A DNA stretch of 64,000 nucleotides from Enchytraeus crypticus (taxonomy: Eukaryota > Annelida > Clitellata > Enchytraeida > Enchytraeidae): NCBI GenBank assembly GCA_905160935.1, contig CAJHZI010000311.1, forward strand, positions 387,501-451,500, read 5' to 3'. Made by a program: the position numbers and the translations under genes. This document shows, piece by piece, positions 37,601-45,100 of the stretch (position 1 is its first letter; each line of letters starts with the position of its first letter). A model generated the notes under the pieces. The model worked only from the letters and a program-made list of their open reading frames with translations. It ran no database searches and was not told the DNA's origin.

Positions 37601-37763
37601 AACCAACTCAGGGGGACTTCAGTACGCAACCTATACAGATTCGAACCTGAAGCGACGGGATCATGTGTATGAGTTACCAGGCAAGACTGTTGACCAAGAG
37701 TCCAAACAGACAGCTGTTAGAGTAGCGGGTACCAGTGATCAGCGCAGTAACGTTATTGTATAA
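24976..37763 (+). CDS. SUEL lectin-CUB-sushi single-pass membrane receptor (3' part of gene, six exons)
   Basis: I joined six exons by GT-AG sites and phase: 24976..25278, 27301..27816, 34164..34352, 35710..35769, 36548..36635 and 37307..37763. They give 536 codons plus stop in one frame. In order the product has a galactose-binding SUEL lectin domain, a CUB-like domain, a sushi-like domain with four cysteines, a short polar stalk, one hydrophobic helix of about 28 residues followed by CVKRRRHRH, and a cytoplasmic tail of about 150 residues. The extracellular exons are all phase 1-1, typical of shuffled extracellular modules. This predicts a type I plasma-membrane protein with its lectin module outside. 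The signal peptide and first exons are not visible; they should lie upstream, perhaps beyond the window. I do not recognise it as a named gene. Ligand and pathway are unknown. Extra exons could be hidden in the long introns. Confidence 0.85.
25300..25385 (+). mobile_element. 3' end of the (ATTG)n-family repeat just after the SUEL exon
   Basis: TTCCCTGACATCTTCC and GAGGAAACGGACGTTAAAC begin about 20 bases after the exon donor and end in (TTA)n. Similar stubs occur near 31350-31412 and 33600-33645. Confidence 0.55.
25628..25700 (+). mobile_element. tRNA-like SINE head
   Basis: ATATGGCGTAATGGTTAGAG resembles an A box, and the GGATTCAAG segments a decayed B box. Similar weak cases lie at 36115-36185 (plus) and 22890-22985 and 6735-6840 (minus). 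Confidence 0.4.
26512..26588 (-). mobile_element. minimal family A LINE 3' end
   Basis: CTTAGTGCACTGCCTACTGG and the next 40 bases of the family terminus in reverse, in an intron of the lectin receptor. Confidence 0.6.
27301..27816 (+). CDS. exon: CUB-like extracellular domain
   Basis: A 172-codon phase 1-1 exon between acceptor TTATTGCAG and donor GGTAAAT. The segment CPWRLAVKPGQRIRL, a later LTFCER and the closing SHFIIRYTG follow the CUB pattern (C-x-W/L-x-hydrophobic, then a terminal F-x-x-x-Y strand). A Gly/Ser/Pro-rich insert of about 40 residues lies mid-domain and makes it longer than the usual 110 residues. NSTHY holds an N-glycosylation sequon. The exon is strikingly GC-rich against its surroundings. 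Confidence 0.8.
28485..28682 (+). repeat. (CT)n and (TATC)n microsatellite
   Basis: Long CT runs ending in five ATCT units. Confidence 0.95.
29010..29480 (-). mobile_element. RTE-like LINE 3' end (family A), reverse orientation
   Basis: It begins with (CT)n and the reverse complement of the family A terminus (CTAGCATGTCAAATGG-like), then runs back through the GRPRLG and LEMWIWRR coding region in broken frames. It lies in an intron of the lectin receptor gene. Confidence 0.75.
30411..30546 (+). mobile_element. SINE-1 copy in a lectin-receptor intron
   Basis: GGAGCCAGTGGAGAAG to GACGTTAACCTTAGC; the B-box-like part is slightly decayed (GGGTTAAATCC). Confidence 0.7.
31975..32095 (-). mobile_element. 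old, diverged SINE-1 copy
   Basis: In reverse it follows GGAGTCAGTATCACGATCAG, GGTTCAAAGCTCAAATCC and GTCGCTGACATG, the same order as SINE-1 with about 25 percent change by eye. Confidence 0.5.
32145..32545 (+). repeat. 24-bp minisatellite rich in CCCTGGG
   Basis: About 16 units of AATACCCTGGGTTATACCCTG type with TGTG spacers, in a lectin-receptor intron. The unit is close to self-complementary around CCCTGGG. Confidence 0.9.
33045..33180 (+). repeat. 14-bp minisatellite
   Basis: About nine units of TGATATAGCACCTG with A/T variants. Confidence 0.85.
33838..33990 (+). repeat. (GATT)n / (GACT)n array
   Basis: TGATTGATTGATTGAT changing to CACTGACTCACTGACT. More GATT follows at 34089-34103, shortly before the sushi exon. 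Confidence 0.9.
34164..34352 (+). CDS. exon: sushi (CCP)-like domain
   Basis: A 63-codon phase 1-1 exon with acceptor CCAATGCAG and donor GGTGAGA. The translation shows GCPNLDTPPGA, then IECRAD, WKLQCVNNAWIG and SCIIG. That is four cysteines with the tryptophan before the last cysteine, the classic sushi/CCP layout, at the short end of the usual length of about 60 residues. CCP modules mediate protein binding in complement and adhesion proteins. Confidence 0.8.
34790..35015 (-). mobile_element. SINE-like repeat with (ATTG)n tail
   Basis: Read on the minus strand it passes GAGACGTCCCTGACATTGCC and GCGGACGTTAAATTCTTATT and ends in ATTGATTGATTG. The same order occurs at 3120-3300, 21480-21705 and 51243-51355, so it is a dispersed family whose tail is a GATT tract. 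Confidence 0.7.
35475..35622 (+). mobile_element. SINE-1 copy just upstream of the stalk exon
   Basis: GGAGCCAGTGTCGATG, GGGATTCAAATCCTAGG and the CATTAGCTTTACCAGC tail, about 90 bases before the exon at 35710. Confidence 0.7.
35710..35769 (+). CDS. exon: 20-residue juxtamembrane stalk
   Basis: A 60-base phase 1-1 exon with a good pyrimidine-rich acceptor (TTTTATCTCCAG) and donor GGTACGA. In the frame of its neighbours it reads DDQQAENLSGIGDHSKSSSY, a polar linker without cysteines between the sushi domain and the membrane helix. It contains NLS, a possible N-glycosylation site. Because it is symmetric it could be skipped without changing the frame. Its reality rests on splice sites and phase, not on homology. 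Confidence 0.65.
36201..36355 (+). repeat. 18-bp tandem repeat
   Basis: About eight units of GAGTCATTCCTTGCTAAG in the intron before the membrane exon. The repeat keeps one frame open (ESFLAK)n, but there are no splice signals that would include it. Confidence 0.88.
36548..36635 (+). CDS. exon: transmembrane helix of the lectin receptor
   Basis: The exon starts in phase 1 after TTCGCACAG and ends in phase 2 before GTAAGC. It encodes about 28 hydrophobic residues (VLIVVGLGIVIGV, then FTMLLGVLVC) with GxxxG-like glycine spacing, followed by VKR. Basic residues continue into the next exon (RRRHRH), giving a stop-transfer signal that places the C-terminus in the cytoplasm. Confidence 0.88.
36925..37022 (+). 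repeat. (GA)n microsatellite
   Basis: GA-rich with a short G run, in the last lectin-receptor intron. Confidence 0.9.
37307..37763 (+). CDS. terminal exon: cytoplasmic tail of the lectin receptor
   Basis: A 457-base exon entered in phase 2 after ATGTTTCAG and ending at a TAA (37761-37763). The tail of about 150 residues begins with a basic stretch and is rich in Pro, His and Tyr. Tyrosines sit in QYATYTD and HVYELPG, possible docking sites. LLLPCCRG offers paired cysteines that might be acylated. No enzymatic domain is visible. No convincing AATAAA was found in the next 300 bases. Confidence 0.85.
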
Positions 37764-38077
37764 TCCTATCAAATTCTTCGTCAGTTTTATCGGTTGTTCT
37801 ATATCATTGTAACTTTTGTATCGTTTCTTTATAAGCATTTCTCTACGCTGAATACTTGTAGAAGATGTGAAAATTTAACGTTCGTTTCTTCTCGACTGAT
37901 ATCAGTCACGTTACATTCTTTCGTAGCTTGCAAGAGGTGCGGTGCAGACCTAGAGATTTTTGGGTTCAAACCATGTCACGGAAAATATTCTGCATGAACA
38001 ACAACATATTCAACATTTCCTAATATATTTATTGCAGTTCAAACTCAAATGCATTCAATTGTTTTTTATTGAATGCC
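37764..38077 (+). other. 3' flank of the lectin receptor
   Basis: Presumed 3' UTR. It holds a decayed fragment of the (ATTG)n-tailed repeat (TTTAACGTTCGTTTCTTCTC at about 37875), and no AATAAA. Confidence 0.4.
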
Positions 38078-38372
38078 TCAATAGCGCAGTAGTCAGAGGC
38101 ATCAGGTAACGTCATGAAGTGTTAATTGATAGATCCTGAAGTGAATTCAATTCTCGCGGGTTCGAATCCGGGCCGCGCTGATCTGAGAGTAAAATCACGG
38201 ACATTCACAGTACTGCTTGCACGGAAATAGACTATTTATTACTTAGTATTTATTACTAAGTACTAAATAGTCTAACGGTTAAAAAGTTCTAAATATTAAC
38301 GGTTTAAACAAATGGTATAGCAAGTTGTCAGATATCAACATGGTTTATCACTTCACTATAATGCGTGTTATT
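38078..38372 (+). mobile_element. SINE-2 copy (tRNA-like)
   Basis: ATAGCGCAGTAGTCAGAGGC resembles a tRNA A-box region, followed by GGGTTCGAATCCGGG. A short tandem duplication (TTATTACTTAG-like) lies inside at about 38230-38270. Confidence 0.75.
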
Positions 38373-38599
38373 ATTATTCAGGGTAAGATCATAATCTCGT
38401 TTGTGTCATGGACCCAGGGTTGGGTGAAACTAAACGTTTGCTATGAATTTAAGCTATCAATTGTGATCGTTATGTTTTTGCTATCAATTGAGAATAATTA
38501 AAAATTCATATTTGTAAGGTTGCTATCGACAGTGCCACTTATCTGAAGTAGTATTCGCATCTCCTTATCCCATCTCCTAGTGGCATGTATCGATATTAT

Positions 38600-38790
38600 T
38601 ATTATTAAGTTAATTAACAACGAAAACTTACATAGCAGTGTCATGGCGGAACTCGGTCTTCGAGACTACTTTACAGAAAGAGTTCAATAGTAATAATAAG
38701 ATAAATAACTATTACATTTAAATTAATATCTAAACTAGTAAAAAAAATGTATACATATGAGTGCAACTTTATACCATTCAGCAACATTCA
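38600..38790 (+). repeat. dispersed repeat of about 180 bp, copy 1
   Basis: TTAACAACGAAAACTTACAT, CTCGGTCTTCGAGACTACTT and ATATCTAAACTAGTAAAAA match 45215-45395 closely. A reverse part-copy is at 43770-43885. Confidence 0.65.
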
Positions 38791-39147
38791 TTCTCATTGT
38801 ATTTATATTTACAAATAGCTACCCAAGCAGGGGGCCCTAAGCTTCCAACGTGATAGCTAGAAAATTGCCCATTAAAGTACTCACCCTCCAGTCCCACTTA
38901 GAAACAATTTTGCGTAGAGTAGTTCTGGATTGGATGCTGTTTCAAAGTCATTCCATATCAGTCGTTATTAAATTTTAATATTACATGAAACTGTGCCTCA
39001 GCAGTCCTTTACAAATCAATATGGATGTTTGCATGAATTGCTGTCTTTCTATCAATCACCTTATCGATCGATCAATCAATCAATCAAGCGTAAGTGCATT
39101 TATAAAGCAATTAGAGCTAAAAGGGCAGTAATAATCAAAATGCTCAT

Positions 39148-39285
39148 TTGACTGGAGCCAGTGGCGATGTCGGTAAGATACTCGACCGCGGATCAGTATG
39201 TGCGGGGTTCAAATCCTAGGCTCGCCTGTCACTCACATCGCTTTCGAGTGAGGAAACTGACGTTAAACATTAGCCTTACCTTGCC
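39148..39285 (+). mobile_element. SINE-1 copy
   Basis: One of the best preserved copies: CTGGAGCCAGTGGCGATGTC, GGGGTTCAAATCCTAGG, GAGGAAACTGACGTTAA. Confidence 0.75.
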
Positions 39286-39704
39286 TTCTAAGTTCGCAAA
39301 CTGTGAATTTTGCCACCAAACAATCTGCCAGAGAGCAAGAGACATCTGAATTGTTTAAGACTTAGAAAGTCTTTGAGCAACCAATTCGCTCTTAACAGAA
39401 ATAGCCATTAAACCATGGCTCAATACCTGCCTACAGTAGTTTTAATACATTAGTGTATTTTTATTTACAAGTTTCCAACGAATAATATGTCATTAAACTA
39501 CAATAGGTCCTAAGCGATTCCAGCTTGCGAACCCGGTTGTTGGGAACTTCATCCACGCCATATACTGTATATTTATATTTAGTCTATTTATCATGGTCTG
39601 TTGCTTACATGATGAAATGTTTTATACATCTAATAAGTTCCTTAAATATGTGTGCTTGTAAATAAATAAAATTCAGCAATTGAAGTCTATTAAAAGTAAA
39701 GCTA

Positions 39705-39760
39705 CAATCTCTCTCTCTCTTTCTCTCTTAGTGCATTCTCTACTGTCAAGTCCAAGGTAC
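39705..39760 (-). mobile_element. minimal family A LINE 3' end
   Basis: (CT)n, then CTTAGTGCATTCTCTACTG and CAAGTCCAAGGTA. Very short and diverged. Confidence 0.5.
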
Positions 39761-39840
39761 GTATCTTAAAAATAAGCGCTTGCAATCGACGTGGCTTATT
39801 GATTGGCTGTATAGCCATATTCTGTACCTTTAATACTAGT

Positions 39841-39843
<3 letters not shown>

Positions 39844-39923
<80 letters not shown>

Positions 39924-39925
39924 TA
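39844..39925 (+). repeat. (CT)n microsatellite
   Basis: CT run ending in ATCTATCTATCT. Confidence 0.95.
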
Positions 39926-40059
39926 ATATTATACCCGCTCTTATAAAAGGAAAGATATTCTCGCCGATATCAATCTCTACCATTTGACTGTATCCTTGAG
40001 ATAACTGCAAATCTGCTGCTTGCATCTTATGAAACTTTTCTATTCTCAACATTATCTTG

Positions 40060-40280
40060 AGCCTGTCATGTCACATTTCCAAGAATTCAAAACGTTTGCG
40101 TGGATTTCGCGCTCTCCTATTGGCTGGAGCCACCTACGACGGTTGAAAGTCAGCCTCCTGCCGACGACTTTGTTTTAATCTAACGGTGACATTATCCGCC
40201 CGATCTCGAGAAAATATCTTTCCCGTCACATGTAGCTGAAATCAGCCCAGCTGCCGAGCGATATCTCGTTCATAGTATGC
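40060..40280 (+). promoter_or_regulatory. possible promoter region of the DNAJB gene
   Basis: The most CpG-rich stretch in the 4 kb upstream of the first recognised exon. It contains an inverted CCAAT box (CCTATTGGCTGG at about 40116). No TATA box or start site can be fixed. The link to the gene is by position only. Confidence 0.25.
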
Positions 40281-40889
40281 AAAAGCGACTTTCGCCGACA
40301 ATATAGTTCTGATTGAAGCTTTATAGGATTGCACATAACTTTCTAGCAATTAATCCTATCACCATAATATGTAATATTTAGTTCTAAACTACAGTTAGGC
40401 ATATTGTTATCAAACTGGTCGATGCAACTCTGATGCAGATATAGCGGGATTAGCTTCATGAAATTAGAAAAGAATTGTAAATTACGCAAATTTTGTTGAA
40501 TGATTTTCATCACTCTGTAGAACCTCGATCCAGCAACCTCTGATTCTCCCGTCATTAAACAGCAACAGATTACTTAACTTCGTATTGTTTCAACTTTATA
40601 TGCGGATTGATATTTACAATTGACATTAATATCATTAACAAAACACTTGTAAATCGAGTTATCACAGCTCTATGCTGTGACTTTTGAGTCGCATGCATAG
40701 GCCTATGCCAAAATCCACTTGCCTATTTTAAAAACTGTAATATTGAATCGCTCGAGAGCTATAATGCTACACGTAGTTTTAAACTAGTTGCTAAACTTAC
40801 TATGGGCCTAGACTATTACAAATATGTCATCGTTTTTGAGTTTTTTGCTATGTCTACTCTATAATTACGCTATATATTTCTAATTTACC

Positions 40890-41172
40890 CCGTGTTGAGC
40901 ACGGGTGTGGTTGGGACCACTGCAGAACGTCAGGGCAACCGCAAACAAGCTGCCGCTTATACGTAAGAGGCGACTAAGACAAGAGCTGAGGAAGGTAGAG
41001 GGGAACTACCTCACCATGAAAATTTTCCCCATGATTAAATGGCAGTTAATCTACATAGAACTGAGGAAGGCAACGGGAAACCACCCCAGAAGTCATATTA
41101 TTCCCAAGCTTTAGGCAACATTAAGGTGTGGTTTAAGGCATAGCCATTTGTGAAGGGATTATCTCGTTAATC
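40890..41172 (+). mobile_element. family B LINE fragment lacking its 3' end
   Basis: CGTGTTGAGCACGGGTGTGG, GTAAGAGGCGACTAAGAC and GGCAACGGGAAACCACCCC are family B signatures. The terminus is missing, and a (GTT)n-tailed repeat begins directly after. Confidence 0.65.
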
Positions 41173-41177
41173 GATCT

Positions 41178-41322
41178 TGTGCTGGTTTTCTGGAATTTGG
41201 ATCTACTTCGTTTTTGGGCCTTTTTTGTTCATGATCTGGCTTTATTTCTGCATTGCTCGCCATTATCATGGACGTTAATCATATAACAATAGCGCTTCAA
41301 TTGTTGTTGTTGTTCCAGGGGT
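41178..41322 (+). mobile_element. (GTT)n-tailed repeat copy
   Basis: GGTTTTCTGGAATTTGGAT, TTGCTCGCCATTATCATGG and CAATTGTTGTTGTTGTT; about 800 bases before the first DNAJB exon. Confidence 0.65.
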
Positions 41323-42003
41323 TGGATTTCAAGTTTTCCACAACAACTCCAATGTTTATTTTTGTACGTTTATTTATTTATAGTTAGTTGTTATCATTGC
41401 TTTATAACTAAATCACTAATTTTTAAAACTAAATAACGTTATTAGTTGTTTTGTGAAGGTACTACTCAAGACAAATTTTTTACTCGTCTGGTACCTAATA
41501 GAAGGTATTATAAAGTTATTATTATCAAATTGTTGAAATTGATAATATTCATATCGAGAGCAAGATTACTGATGTCAAAGGGACATGATTGAATGATAAA
41601 CTAAAATTTGTAATTACTGATTACGATCGTTCAAAATATTCTGAAAGTAATTAATATCTTAACGTGTAACGGTTATTTATTTAGGTTATAGTAATTAAGT
41701 TTGCTATTTTAAATTTTTAATGATGCAATAGTGGTTGACGTGTACTTTATGTCAAACCAGAATCAGTAATTCATCCTTGGGTCGGTTGTTGAATTTTCCG
41801 TTTGGCAATTTGATTTTGGTTAGGATTGAGTTTACGCCTCGTAAAGGACACTTTTGGTTTATCTCATTGTCATAAAGGTTGATGTTTTCATGGTTGAACT
41901 TCATGGTCTAAGCAGTACTTAGTATTTTAGATTTTTTCTAACTTTACAATTTCTGTAAAATCTTCAACATAGTTTACTGATTTATTTATTGGAGGTTTGA
42001 GAT

Positions 42004-42158
42004 ATGGGAAAAGAAGACGCTGAAGACTCTTCATCATGGTTTGCCCCTGGGGCTCACGGAACAGATGGAACGAGGAAGAGACGGACATCGGAAAAGAAAG
42101 AAGATGCCAAGTCTCAAGAAAGTAAATCAACAAAAGAAGATGTCGATGCAATTAAGAA
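42004..42158 (+). CDS. DNAJB14: DNAJB exon 1 (or 2): N-terminal linker
   Basis: It opens with [16 protein letters not shown] and ends with [10 protein letters not shown] before donor GTAAAT in phase 2. The last residues align with the family's short conserved run before the J domain (YTKEQV-like). A TGA lies in frame at 41998. The exon therefore either carries the initiator or begins at a weak acceptor at 42000-42001. Confidence 0.75.
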
Positions 42159-45100
42159 GTAAATAGTTTATAATTACAGTTGAGTTATTAAATTAGAGTG
42201 CTTTTCGCACTCCATCGATCACAGAATTAATCTTTCACAAGAGGCTATGCCTTTTCCACACCTTATGTAGCCCATAGCTTGGGAATAATATGGCTTATGA
42301 AGTGGTTTCCCATTGCCTTCCTCTGTTCTTGCTCAGTCGCCTCTTACAACATCGTGCAGTTTCCGCTTGGTTTATTCTTCAGTTTCCTGGACACAACACG
42401 GGAATGCACTATTATTGACCATTATAATTAAGGACTTTTTAATGAAATTTTAGTATTTGTTTAACTGATTGTCTGTGGTAGAGCTTAGGAAGCATTAGTT
42501 CATAGTTAAAGTTTCATTTAAAAGATCAAAGTATACAGAATTGTTACGCACTACACTATTCATTTTTATTTGAAGACAGTTTTTGAGAGTCTTCTTCAGT
42601 GCACTGCCAAGTGGCAGGTTCAAAGTACATATTCATACTCAAAGTCTGTTTTCTCGCTCCATAAGAGCGCTCCTTAGATCAACAAGTCAATCCCTTCACA
42701 AAGTCTATGCCTTATCCATACCTTATGTAACCTATAGCTTGGGAAAAATATGGCTTCTGAGGTGGTTTCCCATTGCCTTCCTCAGTTTGGTGGATTAATT
42801 ACCGTTTAATCCTGGGGAAAATATTTCATGGTGAGGTGGGTCCCCTCCTGCCTTCTTCAGCTCCTGCCTTTAGTTGCCTCTTACGTACACTCAGCAGATT
42901 TTTTGCGGTTGCCCAATTCTGCAGTGGTCCAACCACACCCGAGCACAACACGGGGATATTTTGAGAGTATCATGCTATATTTTGATTACCTACGAGTGAT
43001 TTTTATTTTTTACAAACGTCAACTGCGTGGTAAGCAGTACTTTTACTGGTGCAATCTGGAAAAAATCTCTTTTGAGGGTGCAGCAAGTTAATGTAATTTC
43101 TCATTTAAACATTAAAATTAGTAATTTTACACGTAGCAATGAATTTTGTGAATATATGTAATCTTGTGATTATACTTCAAGCTAAACTACTATTTGCAGC
43201 AGTAGCTAGTGACATCGTCTTTTGCTTGTTGTGTTAGCAAATTTTTTTAATGTTTAAATCTAGTTAGTACTAATACCAGTAGTTCTAAAACTAGTTCATA
43301 ATACATAGTACATATTTTTTGCAACCAGTATTCACCAGTGCAGGAATAGTACGTAGTATCTGACTGACTAATGAAGCAATTGTGAAATTTGTGTCTTTTT
43401 TGCGACCAGTATTCGCCAGTGCAAGAACTACTATGAGATTCTGGGAGTGGCTCAGGATTGCAGTGAGGAGGACCTGAAGAAGGCTTACAAGAAGTTAGCT
43501 CTCAAATATCATCCTGATAAGAATCAGACAGCTGGAGCCACGGAGGCATTTAAAGGTTCTCTGCTGCTCTACTGATATTACTAGTATTCTCTCTCACGGT
43601 TATTACTGAGTTAAAGGACTGCTGAGGCATGCGGTTCCTCTAAATAATCACTGTTGCTATAAATATACATTCAGTATATACATGCACTCACAGGAATAAA
43701 TATACATGCAGTCACTGTTGCTCTGCATGTATATAATGTTTTATCCTATCTGTAATTAATAATACTCTAATAAATAAAAACTGTATTATTGAATCGCTCG
43801 AGAGCTATAATAGTAGTCTCGAAGACTGATTTCGACCATGACACTGTTGTAAATATTTTTGTTGTTAATAATAATAATAATTATGTAATGCTAGACTTTT
43901 ATGATGTTTATTATTTTTGTCGTTCTTTTTGAGAATATCCTCTCTGAGCTAAATGTTACACTCTGCTGAGCATTTTTTGTGATTACTTATGTAAAAAGAA
44001 TTAACGTAGTTGATTCTGTATGTGAAACTTATAGGTTCAGTTATAATGAGTCTCAATGGAATGTTTGTGATTTAGCTGATACTCTTCTACTATATAAGGA
44101 TATTAGAAAATATTGTTTAGCTGAAACACTTCGAATTTTGCTGCAAATAATAGCCATTATTTATTTATTTATTGAATGAACTGATTCATTGATTTGTTTA
44201 TTTACATATTAATTGATTGATTGATTCAGCATTCAGTTAATGTTGTATTCGCAGTGTCTTAGTGCAGCAGTGATACTCTGCAGATGAAGAGATGGACTGA
44301 TTGATTGATTTAGTAATTGATAAATTCATTGATTGATTTAGTGATTGATTGATTGATTTAGTGATTGATTGATTGACAGATTGATTGATTTAATGATTGA
44401 TTGATTGATTGGTGCAGCAATCAGCAATGCATTCTCAGTGCTCAACGACCCTGAGAAGAGAAGTAGATATGATCAGTACGGTAGTGAAGAGGAACAGTCA
44501 CACGCAGCCAGACATCGTCACTCTGACGATGAGTACGACTATACCAGAGGCTTCCATGGTCAGATCTTTTCTAATTTTTGCATGAGTTCTTATTTATCTA
44601 ACATCGTAGTTTTGCCAATATTGAAGATAGCAATCGGAGATGCATCGATTTGTGTATACTGGCTAGAGCCAGTGGCGATGTCGGTAAGATATTCGACTGC
44701 GGATCAGTATGTGCGGGGTTCAAATTCTGAGCTCATCCGTCACTAACATCAATTTTGAGTGAGGAAACTGACGTTAACATTAGCTTTACCAGCTTTATAC
44801 TTACTATTTTTAGATCTATGTTTTTAACTTTAACGGTCATAAGCATTATAGCAAAAATGACTTTAAGTCCATTAGTGGGTTAAAGTAAATTTCATTTTTC
44901 TCTAAAAAAATTAGTTGTAGAGTTTCTTTAAGGAGGCCTTTCTGACTAAAAATTAATCTGCTAATTTGTTTGCATGCATGGCTGTATATGCTTATGTGTG
45001 AGTTTGCCTGTGTCATTTGATTTGAATACTTTGTAAAATGTCAACATAAAATAGTTTGCTATTTATTTATTGCAGGCGATATATCTGCAGAAGAGCTGTT

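Noticed and set aside
39161..39349. Frame [18 protein letters not shown]
   Set aside because: It is translated SINE-1 and recurs in other copies of that repeat (for example in DNAJB intron 3).
40099..40123. Possible ER stress element (CGTGG..ATTGG) upstream of DNAJB
   Set aside because: The two halves are 15 bases apart, not the required 9.
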